Positions 38,052 through 47,230 of a stretch of DNA of 64,000 nucleotides are shown in pieces. Both the position numbers and the translations under genes were made by a program. The stretch comes from Planctomycetia bacterium (GTDB taxonomy: Bacteria; Planctomycetota; Planctomycetia; Pirellulales; UBA1268): contig JAPLNR010000033.1 in the NCBI GenBank assembly GCA_026401035.1, positions 1-64,000 of the forward strand. The letters run 5' to 3'. The notes under the pieces are model-generated. The model saw nothing but the letters and a program-made list of their open reading frames with translations. It was not told the origin of the DNA and searched no databases. How positions within the stretch are numbered: the stretch's first letter is position 1; each line of letters starts with the position of its first letter.

Positions 38052-38987
38052 ATGCCTGACCTGCTCACCCGCCGTCATGCCATCAAAGCCGCCGCGGCTG
38101 CCGGCGCCGTGGCCGCCGCCGGGCCGCTTGAATTCATCCATTCCGCTGAAGGGAATTCTCCAATGAAGGGTCGCATCAATCAATCGATCGTCTACTGGTG
38201 CTTCAATGTCACCGGCGACCAGTGGGACATCGAGAAGACCTGCCAGGTCGCGAAGCAACTCGGCTGCAAGTCGATCGAACTGGCCGATCCCGAGACCTGG
38301 CCGACGATCAAGAAGCACGGCCTCACCTGCGCCGTCGCCCCCAACGGCATGCCGGGCGCGCCCTTCATGAAGGGGTTCAACAATCCGCGGTATCACGACG
38401 AGGTGATCGCCAGCACGACCAAGATGATCGACGCCTGCGCCGCCGCCGGTTTTCCTTCCGTCATCGCCTTCACCGGCTACAAGTGGCGGGACGCCGACGA
38501 TCCGCAGAGCGGTGAAATCTCGCTGGCGGAGGGGGCTGACAACTGCGTCGCCGGCTTCAAGAAGATCATCGGCCACGCCGAGAAGAAGGGGGTCACACTG
38601 CAGCTCGAGCATCTCAATACGCGGGACGGCAGCCATCCGATGAAGGGGCACCCGGGCTATCAGGGCGACGATGTCGATTATGTCGCCAACATCATCCGTC
38701 GCGTCGGCTCCGAGCGCCTCAAGATGCTCTTCGACTGCTACCACGTGTCGGTGATGAACGGCGACGTGATCCGCCGGATCGAGCAAAACAAGGACGTGAT
38801 CGGCCACGTGCACACCGCCGGCAATCCGGGCCGCGGCGAGCTCGACGATGCGCAGGAGATCAACTACCCGCCGATCATGCGAAAACTCCTCGACATCGGC
38901 TACAAGGGCTATGTCGGCCAGGAGTTCATCCCCACCCGCGACGCCTTCGCCGGCCTCAAGCAGGCCGTCGAACTCTGCGACGTCTAG
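38052..38987 (+). CDS. Tat-exported TIM-barrel protein (hydroxypyruvate isomerase-like)
   Basis: This 311-residue protein starts MPDLLTRRHAIKAAAAAGAV, a twin-arginine-type signal. The barrel carries ITLQLEHLNTR-like metal ligands (LQLEHLNTRDGSHPM, LKMLFDCYHVSVMNGD, VIGHVHTAGNPGRGELDDA, GYVGQEFIPT), the Glu/Asp/His/Glu set of the xylose isomerase-like family. Hydroxypyruvate isomerases belong here, but many planctomycete members are sugar epimerases or isomerases outside the cytoplasm. It is divergent from the SGNH/dehydrogenase operon, with a 105-base shared upstream region. Confidence 0.85.
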   Translation: MPDLLTRRHAIKAAAAAGAVAAAGPLEFIHSAEGNSPMKGRINQSIVYWCFNVTGDQWDIEKTCQVAKQLGCKSIELADPETWPTIKKHGLTCAVAPNGMPGAPFMKGFNNPRYHDEVIASTTKMIDACAAAGFPSVIAFTGYKWRDADDPQSGEISLAEGADNCVAGFKKIIGHAEKKGVTLQLEHLNTRDGSHPMKGHPGYQGDDVDYVANIIRRVGSERLKMLFDCYHVSVMNGDVIRRIEQNKDVIGHVHTAGNPGRGELDDAQEINYPPIMRKLLDIGYKGYVGQEFIPTRDAFAGLKQAVELCDV

Positions 38988-39002
38988 GTTCACACCCATC
39001 TC

Positions 39003-39536
39003 AAAGTGGGACAGGCTCAATCCTGTTCGGCACATCGCTTGCCGCGACGCGGGCCTGGCGTTTGGCACCAAGAATCAACTTGCCCAACCGGCACGGGGTT
39101 GCCCACGCCCCATCGCCGGACGTTCGCTACGGGCTGCGTCTTTCGCGCTGGCGCCGCCGTCCCGGCGTCGGCGCCAGCTTACGGTCGCCGGGCAAAGCCC
39201 GGCTTAGGGATCGCCTACGCTCTCTGCACGCCGGCTGCGCTTCGCCATCCTGGCTACGCTGGCCGCCGAGCCCGGCTCCTGGGGCACGGGCAACCCCGTG
39301 CCTACCCGAAAGAGATGAACACACGCGGACGGAGGCAAAGGGCTACCCATGCCCCGGGAGCCGGCGTTGCTGACAAGCGCAGCCAGGATGGCGGAGCGCC
39401 GTCAGCATCGAGTAAGCGAAGCCCAGGATGGGCGTAGCGCACGTCCGGCGATGGGGCGTGGGTGGCCCGAAGCCGGATCGGGCGAGTCGAGGCAATCCTT
39501 GTGCCGAACAGGATTGGGACAGGCTTCAGCCTGTCA
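39003..39536. repeat. composite inverted-repeat element filling the gap 38988..39533
   Basis: The 546-base gap contains no gene. Its ends are inverted copies of a family A unit: GGGACAGGCTCAATCCTGTT then CGGCAC near 39008, and GTGCCGAACAGGATTGGGAC near 39501 followed by GGCTTCAGCCTGTCA. Inside are further inverted arms: CCCACGCCCCATCGCCGGAC near 39098 and its complement GTCCGGCGATGGGGCGTGGG near 39441. Two partly repeated middle blocks mention the same words (CCATCCTGG, GGCAACCCC) in both directions. It may be several stacked REPIN-like insertions. Confidence 0.7.
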
Positions 39537-40766
39537 CGGTTGCGCCAGCACGATCCGCACGTCGGCCACGTTCGTGCCCGTCGGGCCGGTGCGGATGAGG
39601 CCGCCGGCAACCTGTAATAACGGATAGGCGTCACAGCGGGCCAGCGCGCGCCCCACGTCGAGACGATGCGCACCGATCGCCGCCACGACGGCTGCGTCGG
39701 CAACCGCGCCGGCCGCGTCGGTCGGGCCGTCCTCACCATCGGTGCCGATGCTCGCCACGAGCAGCCCTTCGGGCCATGCACCGGTGGTCGCAAGCACCGC
39801 GTCGATCGCCACGAGCACCGTCTGCTGGTTGCGGCCCCCGACCCCATGATCGGCAGGCACCGTCACGGTCGCCTCCCCTCCGGCGATCAACGCCCGCGGC
39901 TGGCCGTCCCGCCGCGTGGCCGCCAGCAACGCGACCGCTGCAGCGGCGAGCTGCCTGCCTGTCGCTTCAGCCGACAGCTCGGGACCGACCACGCCCGGCA
40001 CCACTTCATAACCTGCCTGCCGCGCCGCCGCGGCCGCGGCCTCCACGGCGGTCGCGTTGTCGCCGACGATGACATGCCGCACGGCGCAGCCGGCCGGCGT
40101 CGTCCACGCACCGGCCGGCAGTGTCGGCGCGGGGGGCATGCAGGGCCCGGAGGCGATCACGTCGAGGTCGTCGCCAATCACGTCGGACAGCACGACCACG
40201 AGCAGCCGGCCGGCCGCGCAGGCCCGCGCGAGACCGCCTCCCTTCACGAGGCTCAGTTTTCGGCGGGCGGCGTTGAGCGTGGCGATGTCGGCGCCCGCGG
40301 CGGAGAGCCGCTGAGTGATGGCGATCTTCTCCGCGAGCGATACACCCGCCTGCGGCGCCGCCAGGAGCGCCGAGCCACCCCCGGTGATCAGGGCAATCGC
40401 CAGATCCCGCGGGCCGAGCGCTGAGACCGCGGCAAGCATCTCCTGCGTGGCCTGCACGACCGCGGGGGTCGGCAGGTTGGCCCCCGCCGGCCGCGTCTCC
40501 CGGACCTCGATCCCCGCGACGCTGCGGCCGCAGCCCACGGGCACGCTCACAAGCCCGCTCACGCGATGCCGCGCGAGCCCTTCCGCGCCGAGCAGCTCCG
40601 CGATGCCGGCCGCCATGCCGCCGGCCGCCTTCCCGGCGCCCACCACGGCGATCCGGTCGACCGCGGCGAGGCTGAGGTCGTCGAGGGAGACGCGCCGCGC
40701 GACCAGCCGTTCCGGCAGCACGGCCGAGATGGCGGCCGACCAGATTGCTTCGGCAGCGGTGCGCAT
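39534..40766 (-). CDS. glycerate 2-kinase (MOFRL/DUF4147 family)
   Basis: This 410-residue protein contains VVGAGKAAGGMAAGIAELLG, the LALITGGGSALLAAPQAGVS block, a SDVIGDDLDVIASGP segment, and the MOFRL domain GGRNQQTVLVAIDA with SIGTDGEDGPTDAAGAV. It phosphorylates D-glycerate to 2-phosphoglycerate in glyoxylate or serine catabolism. The ATG at 40764-40766 is chosen because longer frames overlap the upstream gene. The TGA stop (39534-39536) comes from the edge of a family A repeat, so the original C-terminus may have been altered. Confidence 0.85.
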   Translation of the reverse strand: MRTAAEAIWSAAISAVLPERLVARRVSLDDLSLAAVDRIAVVGAGKAAGGMAAGIAELLGAEGLARHRVSGLVSVPVGCGRSVAGIEVRETRPAGANLPTPAVVQATQEMLAAVSALGPRDLAIALITGGGSALLAAPQAGVSLAEKIAITQRLSAAGADIATLNAARRKLSLVKGGGLARACAAGRLLVVVLSDVIGDDLDVIASGPCMPPAPTLPAGAWTTPAGCAVRHVIVGDNATAVEAAAAAARQAGYEVVPGVVGPELSAEATGRQLAAAAVALLAATRRDGQPRALIAGGEATVTVPADHGVGGRNQQTVLVAIDAVLATTGAWPEGLLVASIGTDGEDGPTDAAGAVADAAVVAAIGAHRLDVGRALARCDAYPLLQVAGGLIRTGPTGTNVADVRIVLAQP

Positions 40767-40779
40767 GATGGAGTGCAGG

Positions 40780-41634
40780 TCAGCTTCCCGGAGGCTGTTG
40801 GAAATTCTTCGGATCAAATCGGGCCAGGTCGATGCCGCCGCGGGATTCCTCCTCCAGGAGCTTCAGCCGCATCTCGAGCCTGTCGAGCCGGCGGGCGAGG
40901 ATCGCCGGCGTCTCCGCAGAGGGGACGACGGGATCTGGCCGTGGTACAGCTGGATAGCCGAGTTGACGCTGCAGCGCCGCAAAGAAGAAGAGCGGATCCT
41001 TGCCGCGGTTGGCCCGCGCGATCCGCCCCTCCTTTTCACCAAACAGGATCACGCGGTCGGGCCCCGCGTCTTCGCGGCCGGCGAGCAGGGCATCCCGCTT
41101 CTCGAGCCGCCAGTATTCGGGACTGCGCACGTAGACGAGATCGGCGAGGTCGACCAGACCCACCTGCCGCGCGACGGTCTGGATCCACGCCCGCCACTCA
41201 TGGTCGAACAGGTCGTCGGTGGCGACGGCCCCGAGGCCGCGGTCGTAGTCGAGACGGTTTCGGGACAGGCATTCGAACCGATAGAAGAACAGCCCCTGCG
41301 GCGTCGGGCTCTCGGCGCGATAGCTCGCCTCGCGCTCGAGCATCGCCAGCGCCGTCCGCATGTCGAACCGGCCGGCATCCTGTTCGGCCTTCTCCATCAC
41401 GAACGACTGGAAGGCGCTGAAGTAGTGCGGCAGGCGGACCATCGCCGTCGAGAGGGTGCCGACGAGCTTGAGTTCACCGGCGAGATAGTCGATCGCCAGC
41501 GGCAATTTCGACGTCGCCAGCACCTCTTGCGCGATCGCGGCGAGGGCCTCCTGCGCCGCGATGCCGGCCGCGATCCGCTCGGCGAACACCCTGAAGAGGT
41601 AGGCCTGCTCGATGTATTCCTCACGGTCGAGCAT
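40780..41634 (-). CDS. conserved hypothetical protein (284 aa)
   Basis: The product begins MLDREEYIEQAYLFRVFAER and is largely alpha-helical, with KLPLAIDYLAGELKLVGTLS, TPQGLFFYRFECLSRNRLDY and a Pro-rich linker before a C-terminal coiled-coil (LARRLDRLEMRLKLLEEES). I know of no function. The internal GLFFYRFE region hints at a conserved planctomycete family. It ends 13 bases before the glycerate kinase start, so the two may be co-transcribed. Confidence 0.7.
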   Translation of the reverse strand: MLDREEYIEQAYLFRVFAERIAAGIAAQEALAAIAQEVLATSKLPLAIDYLAGELKLVGTLSTAMVRLPHYFSAFQSFVMEKAEQDAGRFDMRTALAMLEREASYRAESPTPQGLFFYRFECLSRNRLDYDRGLGAVATDDLFDHEWRAWIQTVARQVGLVDLADLVYVRSPEYWRLEKRDALLAGREDAGPDRVILFGEKEGRIARANRGKDPLFFFAALQRQLGYPAVPRPDPVVPSAETPAILARRLDRLEMRLKLLEEESRGGIDLARFDPKNFQQPPGS

Positions 41635-41755
41635 GGCGGACGGACTTCCTGGGGAGAATTCGCGGGGCGGTGCCTCGGCGGCCCTCGTCCCCATCCTATA
41701 ATCAGTTCGGTGTCCGCAAGAGTCCGCGGCCCGCATCCCGCCGGAAGAAACTTCC

Positions 41756-42964
41756 ATGCCCGACCGCTTCTCGTCGATCGAGTCCGCCGTTGCCGCCATC
41801 CACCGCGGCGCGATGGTGATCGTCGTCGACGCCGAGGATCGGGAGAACGAGGGGGATTTCGTCTGTGCCGCCGACAAGGTTTCGACCGAGATCGTGAACT
41901 TCATGATCAAGCACGGCCGCGGGCAGGTCTGCATGCCGATCCTGCCCGATCTGGCCAAGCGGCTGGAACTGCCGATGATGGTCGAGACCAACTCGACGCC
42001 GCTGGGCACCGCCTTCACCGTGCCGGTCGACCACGTCACGGCCCGCACCGGCATCACGGCGGCCGAACGCGCCACCACGATCGCCGCGATGCTCCAACCG
42101 GACAGCAAGCCGACCGACTTCGTCCGGCCGGGCCACCTCTTCCCGCTCGTGGCCAAGGAGGGGGGCGTGCTCAGGCGGGCCGGCCACACCGAGGCGGCCG
42201 TCGACCTCGCGCGACTGGCGGATCTCCAGCCGGCCGGCGTGCTCTGCGAGATCCTCGACGAGTCGGGCAACCGGGCCGACCGTGCGGCGCTCTTCGCGCT
42301 GGCCCGCGACCACAAGCTCGAGATCATCACCATCGAGGAACTGATCCGGTATCGCCGCTCCCGGGAAAAACTCGTCTACCGGATCGCCGAGGCCGACCTG
42401 CCGACGAAGTGGGGCCGCTTTCGCGTGGTCGCCTACGGCGTGAAGTTCGAGACCCAGCAGCCGCTGGTGCTGGTGATGGGCGACCTGTCGTCCGTGGCGG
42501 CGCCCTTGGTGCGACTGCATTCTTCCTGCTTCACCGGCGACCTGCTCGACAGCTTGCGGTGCGACTGCGGCGACCAACTCCATCTCGCGCTCGACATGAT
42601 CGGCCGCGAGGGAGCGGGCGTGCTCGTCTACCTGCCGCAGGAGGGCCGCGGCATCGGGCTCGTCGAGAAGATCCGCGCCTACCAACTCCAGGATCAGGGA
42701 CTCGACACCGTCGAGGCTAATCTCGCCCTCGGCTACAAGGCCGATTCGCGGGATTACGGCGTCGGCATTCAGCTGCTCAAGGACCTCGGACTGCGGCGGG
42801 TGCGGCTGCTCACCAACAATCCGAAGAAGACCGACGCCTTCATCTACGGTGGCTTTGATCTGGAAGTCATCGACCAGGTGCCGATCCTGCCCCCCGTGCA
42901 CGAGTTCAACGAGCGCTACCTCGCCACGAAGCGCGAGAAGATGGGCCATCAGTTTCCGGATTGA
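41756..42964 (+). CDS. ribBA: bifunctional 3,4-dihydroxy-2-butanone-4-phosphate synthase / GTP cyclohydrolase II
   Basis: This 402-residue protein has an N-terminal RibB domain (1-205) with the metal-binding DAEDRENEGDFV and DHVTARTGITAAERATT. The C-terminal RibA domain (206-402) has the zinc cysteines CFTGDLLDSLRCDCGDQ, QEGRGIGLVEKIRAYQLQD and RLLTNNPKK. It supplies both precursors for riboflavin synthesis, the 4-carbon unit from ribulose-5-phosphate and the pyrimidine from GTP. No FMN riboswitch is recognisable in the 120-base upstream gap. Confidence 0.95.
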   Translation: MPDRFSSIESAVAAIHRGAMVIVVDAEDRENEGDFVCAADKVSTEIVNFMIKHGRGQVCMPILPDLAKRLELPMMVETNSTPLGTAFTVPVDHVTARTGITAAERATTIAAMLQPDSKPTDFVRPGHLFPLVAKEGGVLRRAGHTEAAVDLARLADLQPAGVLCEILDESGNRADRAALFALARDHKLEIITIEELIRYRRSREKLVYRIAEADLPTKWGRFRVVAYGVKFETQQPLVLVMGDLSSVAAPLVRLHSSCFTGDLLDSLRCDCGDQLHLALDMIGREGAGVLVYLPQEGRGIGLVEKIRAYQLQDQGLDTVEANLALGYKADSRDYGVGIQLLKDLGLRRVRLLTNNPKKTDAFIYGGFDLEVIDQVPILPPVHEFNERYLATKREKMGHQFPD

Positions 42965-43079
42965 GGTCGCGCGGACCGCACGGCCATGCCGACGGCCCGC
43001 TGCCGGCCGGATTGACCGGCCCGCGCGGAGCGGCGTAGCATCACTTTCCGACGGAACCCTTTGACCGGCGGAGTGCACG

Positions 43080-45065
43080 ATGCATCGATGGAGCGGCGTT
43101 GAACAGGGCCGGCGGCCGGCCGTTTCGGTGATCGTGGCGCTGGCGGCGTTGCTGCTGCTGCCGGCCTGTGGCCGGAAGACCGGCGATGCCCTGGAAGAGG
43201 CGCTCGAAAACGCCCGGCCGGAGTCGACGGCCGCCGAGCCCACCCGGGCGGAGCCGGCGCCTCCGCCCGCCGAACGCGGCACCGAGCCGTTCACGCCGCC
43301 GGCCCTGGCGGCGCTCGACGCCGAGGCCAAGTGGATCGACCGGCCGGTGCGGGACGGCCTGAAGATGCTCCGGGAAGCACAGAAGCAGGAGACCGTGCTG
43401 GCCACGGTCGACGAGGCGCTGGCCCTCGAAAACGACTCCGCCGCCGCGAATGCCAAGATCCTCTCGGCGCTCGGCCGGCTGCCAGAGCCCGAACAGGCGG
43501 ATCTCGAGGCCCGGATCGACCGCCACGTGACCGGCGACCTCGGCAGCACCAATCCGATCATGATCAGCACGTCGGCGGAGTTCGACATCCTCGGCCTGAC
43601 GGGCTTCGGGCTCTTCTCGTTCGACCGGATCCTCGAACCCTTCGCCACCGCCGAGACCGTCGCCTCCTGGCAGACGAGCGCCGACGGGCTCCTCGACAAG
43701 GTCGTGCTCCGCGACGACATCCTCTGGAGCGACGGCCGGCCGATCACGGCCCACGACATCGCCTTCACCTACACGGTGATCATGGATCCGCGGGTGCCGG
43801 TGCCGGCCGTCCGCAGCGGCACCGATCAGCTCCGCTGGGTGCATGCCTACGACGACCGCACGCTGGTCTTCTTCCACAAGGAGCCGCTGGCCACCAACGT
43901 CTGGAACATCAACTTCCCCGTGCTGCCGAAGCACATCTATGAAAAGACCTGGGAGCAGGACCCCACGCTCAAGGACAGCCCCGAGCACGTGACGCTCGAG
44001 CAGTCGCCGGTGTCGGGCGGCCCCTATGAGATCGTCGAACGGAAGCGCGGCCAGCAGATCGTCCTCCGGCGCCGGGCGAGCTGGGCGACGGTCGGCGGCA
44101 CCCGGGTTCGCGAGGAGCCCTTCTTCAAGGAGATCCGCTTCCGCATCATCGAGGATCCCAACACATCGCTCCTGGCCCTCAAGTCGGGCGAGATCGACGA
44201 GATGATCCTGCTCCCCGAGCAGTGGACGACGCAGACCAAGGGGGAGGACTTCTCCGGGCGCAACACGAAGGTGACGGCGCCGGAGTGGGTGAGTTTCCAT
44301 TTCGGCTGGAACATCGAGACGCCGTTCTTCGCAGACCGCCGCATCCGCCGCGCGATGAGCTACGCCTTCGACCACGATGCGATGCTCGAGAAACTCTGCT
44401 ACGGCCTCTACGAACCGGCCGTGGGCACGTTCCACCAGTCGTCGTGGATGTCGCCGAAGAAGAAGCTCGAGCCCTCCAAGCAGGATCTCGACAAGGCCGA
44501 GGCGCTGCTCGACGAGGCCGGCTGGACCGACCACGACAACGACGGCGTCCGCGACAAGGAAATCAACGGCCGGCTCGTGCCGTTCGAGTTTTCGATGCTC
44601 GTCAACCAGCAGCCACTGCGGGTGGCGATCTGCACGCTGCTCAAGGAAAACCTCGACCAGATCGGCGTGCGGGTGAACGTCCGGCCGACGGAGTCGACCG
44701 TGCTGCAGCAGCTCACCCAGGAAAAGAAATTCCAGGCCTACCTGGGCGGCTGGGGCGCGGGCACCGATCCCGACTCGTCGGAAAATATCTGGGCCACAGG
44801 CGCCGGCCGCAACTTCACCGGCTACTCCAACCCCGAGGTCGATCGGCTCTTCGCGGAGGGCCGCCGCGTGCTCGACCGGGCGAAGCGGGCCGAGAAGTAT
44901 GCCCGCATCCAGGAGATCCTCTACGAGGACCAGCCCTACACCTGGCTCTACTGGCGGAACAGTTTCTACGGCTTCTCGAAGGGTCTCCGCGGCTACGTCT
45001 TCAGCCCCCGCGGCCCCTACCACTATTCCCCCGGCTTCAGCAGCCTCTGGATGCCCCGCGAGTAG
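43080..45065 (+). CDS. ABC transporter substrate-binding lipoprotein, peptide/nickel family
   Basis: This 661-residue protein has a lipobox (LLLLPAC, cysteine near residue 29), a Pro/Glu-rich spacer and a long SBP_bac_5 domain with VLRDDILWSDGRPITAHDIA, FTYTVIMDPRVP, the FGWNIETPFFADRRIRRAMS region and a YAFDHDAMLEKLCYG block. It would capture peptides or similar solutes outside the inner membrane and hand them to the two permeases that follow. First gene of a five-gene importer (43080..49398). Confidence 0.9.
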   Translation: MHRWSGVEQGRRPAVSVIVALAALLLLPACGRKTGDALEEALENARPESTAAEPTRAEPAPPPAERGTEPFTPPALAALDAEAKWIDRPVRDGLKMLREAQKQETVLATVDEALALENDSAAANAKILSALGRLPEPEQADLEARIDRHVTGDLGSTNPIMISTSAEFDILGLTGFGLFSFDRILEPFATAETVASWQTSADGLLDKVVLRDDILWSDGRPITAHDIAFTYTVIMDPRVPVPAVRSGTDQLRWVHAYDDRTLVFFHKEPLATNVWNINFPVLPKHIYEKTWEQDPTLKDSPEHVTLEQSPVSGGPYEIVERKRGQQIVLRRRASWATVGGTRVREEPFFKEIRFRIIEDPNTSLLALKSGEIDEMILLPEQWTTQTKGEDFSGRNTKVTAPEWVSFHFGWNIETPFFADRRIRRAMSYAFDHDAMLEKLCYGLYEPAVGTFHQSSWMSPKKKLEPSKQDLDKAEALLDEAGWTDHDNDGVRDKEINGRLVPFEFSMLVNQQPLRVAICTLLKENLDQIGVRVNVRPTESTVLQQLTQEKKFQAYLGGWGAGTDPDSSENIWATGAGRNFTGYSNPEVDRLFAEGRRVLDRAKRAEKYARIQEILYEDQPYTWLYWRNSFYGFSKGLRGYVFSPRGPYHYSPGFSSLWMPRE

Positions 45066-45070
45066 CGCGC

Positions 45071-45095
45071 AAAGTGGGGTAGCCTTCAGGCTGCC
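45071..45095 (+). repeat. divergent family A repeat between ABC genes
   Basis: AAAGTGGGGTAGCCTTCAGG then CTGCC: the same layout as AAAGTAGGACAGGCTTCAGC, with compensating changes that keep the small palindrome. Confidence 0.5.
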
Positions 45096-45104
45096 ATCCT
45101 CAGC

Positions 45105-46094
45105 ATGACCACGTATCTCATCCGGCGGCTGCTCTTCGGGGTCGTCACGCTCCTCGTCATCACCTGCTTCGTCTACGGGCTGGCCCGCAACATGCCGGGC
45201 ACGCCGCTGACGGTGCAGCTCGGCGAGACCGACCCGAGCCGCAAGTTCAACCCTGAGGATCTCGAGCGGATGAAGCGGATCTACGGCCTCGACAAGCCGT
45301 GGCCGGTGGGCTACGCCCAGTGGCTCGGCAATGTCGTGCAGGGGGACCTCGGCCGGTCGATTTCGCGGAAGCAGCCCGTGGCCACGCTGATCGCCGAACG
45401 GATCGGGCCGACGTTCCTCGTCTCCGGCACGGCGCTGGTCCTCGCCTGGCTGGCGGCCATTCCGCTGGGCTTGTATGCCTCTGCCCGCAGCGGCACGGTC
45501 GACGAGCGGGCGACGAGCCTCGTGCTCTACGTGCTCTATTCGTTCCCGACGTTCGTGGCCGCGCTCTTCCTGCAGATCATCTTCGCGGTCTGGCTGCGGG
45601 GCACGAACTGGGAGCTGCCGCTCTTTGGCATGACCGACCTGCCGGCCGATGCACCGCTGCTGGTGCGGATCACCGACATCGCTCGGCACGCGATCCTGCC
45701 CGTCACCTGCCAGACCTACGTGAGCCTCGCCTACGACAGCCGCTTCATCAAGGCAAACATGGAGGAGGCGGTGCGGCAGGACTACATCCGCACCGCGCGG
45801 GCGAAGGGGGCGGGGCCCTGGCGGGTGCTCTTCCGCCACGCCTTCCGCAACACGCTCATCCCGCTCGTCACGCTCTTGGGCCTCTCGCTCCCCGGCCTCA
45901 TCGGCGGCTCGGTGATCATCGAGCAGATCTTCACCTGGCCCGGCATGGGGCGTCTCTTCTTCGAGAGCATCCGCGAGCGCGACTATCCGACGATCATGGG
46001 GCTGACGCTGATGTTCAGCATGCTCACGCTGGCCGGCCAACTGCTCGCCGACCTCCTGTACTGCGTCGTCGACCCCCGGGTGAGCGTCGAATGA
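45105..46094 (+). CDS. ABC transporter permease (DppB/OppB type)
   Basis: The 329-residue product begins MTTYLIRRLLFGVVTLLVIT, with six predicted helices, the N-terminal GLDKPWPVGYAQWLGNVVQG DLGRS-type region and the EAA loop EEAVRQDYIRTARAKGAGPW RVLF. It forms the channel with the second permease, whose ATG overlaps its stop by four bases. Confidence 0.92.
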   Translation: MTTYLIRRLLFGVVTLLVITCFVYGLARNMPGTPLTVQLGETDPSRKFNPEDLERMKRIYGLDKPWPVGYAQWLGNVVQGDLGRSISRKQPVATLIAERIGPTFLVSGTALVLAWLAAIPLGLYASARSGTVDERATSLVLYVLYSFPTFVAALFLQIIFAVWLRGTNWELPLFGMTDLPADAPLLVRITDIARHAILPVTCQTYVSLAYDSRFIKANMEEAVRQDYIRTARAKGAGPWRVLFRHAFRNTLIPLVTLLGLSLPGLIGGSVIIEQIFTWPGMGRLFFESIRERDYPTIMGLTLMFSMLTLAGQLLADLLYCVVDPRVSVE

Positions 46095-47170
46095 ATGCCT
46101 CCTCGCCAATCCGTTCCAGCGGCTTCTGGGCGGAGGCCTGGCGGCGGTTTCGCCGGAAGCCGCTGGCCATGGCCGCGCTGGCGTTCGTCTCGTTGCTCAT
46201 GCTCGTGGCCGGCCTCGCGCCGGCCATCGCCGGCACGAAGCCCGTCATCTGCCGCTACAAGGGCCGGCTCTACGCGCCCTGCCTGGGCTACTTCGACCGG
46301 CGGCTCGAACCCACGATCTTCGCGAAGGACAAGTTCCGCGGCACCTATCCAAGGAACCTCGTGGAAAAGGATCCCGGGAGCTGGGCGGTCTGGCCGCTAG
46401 TCTTCCAGGATCCCTACCGCAGCGTCCGCGACGACGAATGGCCGGGCCGCCCGGCCAACCCGGCCCGCGACGAGGGGCGGCCCAGCCGCATCAATCTCTT
46501 CGGCACCGATCAGGCCGGCGTCGACGTGTTCGCGAAGATGGTGCATGGCACCACGATCGCGCTGTTGGTCGGCTTTGTGTCGATGGGGATCGCGGGCTCG
46601 ATCGGCATCGTCGTCGGCGCGCTGGGGGGCTACCTCGGCGGCTGGGTCGACATGCTCACCAGCCGCGTCACCGAGATCGTGATGTGCATCCCCACGCTCG
46701 TCCTGATCCTGTCCATCATGGCGCTGCTGGAAAAGCCGACGATCTGGCACACGATGGCGATCATCGGCGCCACCGGCTGGACCGGGATCGCCCGGCTCAC
46801 CCGCGGCGAATTCCTCCGGCTGCGGCAGAGTGAATTCGTGACGGCCGCCCGGGCCACCGGCGCCGGCCCCGTCCGCATCATGCTGCGGCACATCCTCCCC
46901 AACGCCCTGGCCCCGATCCTCGTGCCGATCACGTTCGGCATCGCCTCCGCCATCCTCACCGAAAGCTCGCTGTCGTTTCTGGGCTTCGGGCCGCCGCCGC
47001 CGTCGGCCAGCTGGGGCTCGATCCTCAACGACGCGCGGAGCAACCTCTCGATGTGGTGGCTCGTGGTCTTCCCGGGCGTCGCCATCTTCCTCACCGTGCT
47101 GGCCTACAACCTGATCGGCGAGGGGCTCCAGGAAGCGACCGATCCGCGGCTCCGCGAGGCCAGAAAGTAG
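46091..47170 (+). CDS. ABC transporter permease (DppC/OppC type)
   Basis: This 359-residue protein has an N-terminal extension (RFRRKPLAMAALAFVSLLML), then GTDQAGVDVFAKMVHGTTIA and the EAA loop TAARATGAGPVRIMLRHILP. It starts at ATG 46091, overlapping the previous stop. The TAG stop (47168-47170) lies inside a family A repeat, so the last residues EARK were set by the repeat insertion. An unusual insert of about 70 residues after the first helix contains KPVICRYKGRLYAPCLGYFD. Confidence 0.9.
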   Translation: MNASSPIRSSGFWAEAWRRFRRKPLAMAALAFVSLLMLVAGLAPAIAGTKPVICRYKGRLYAPCLGYFDRRLEPTIFAKDKFRGTYPRNLVEKDPGSWAVWPLVFQDPYRSVRDDEWPGRPANPARDEGRPSRINLFGTDQAGVDVFAKMVHGTTIALLVGFVSMGIAGSIGIVVGALGGYLGGWVDMLTSRVTEIVMCIPTLVLILSIMALLEKPTIWHTMAIIGATGWTGIARLTRGEFLRLRQSEFVTAARATGAGPVRIMLRHILPNALAPILVPITFGIASAILTESSLSFLGFGPPPPSASWGSILNDARSNLSMWWLVVFPGVAIFLTVLAYNLIGEGLQEATDPRLREARK

Positions 47171-47189
47171 GACAGGCTTCAGCCTGTCA
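47163..47189 (+). repeat. family A repeat providing the permease stop codon
   Basis: GAAAGTAGGACAGGCTTCAG then CCTGTCA. The TAG in AAAGTAGG ends the DppC/OppC-type gene in frame. Confidence 0.8.
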
Positions 47190-47230
47190 CCACCACCGCA
47201 CACACAGGCCCCCGCCTGTCGCCACTCCCC

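Noticed and set aside
41640..41755. FMN riboswitch upstream of ribBA
   Set aside because: The 121-base gap shows none of the conserved RFN-element blocks.
43041..46109. 1022-codon open frame on the minus strand opposite the ABC importer
   Set aside because: It is the shadow of high-GC genes on the other strand. It has no domain, is Arg/His/Glu rich and has no plausible start. Similar long shadows at 13210..14445, 40315..42720, 41702..43768, 46397..48256 and 4405..5451 were left out for the same reason.
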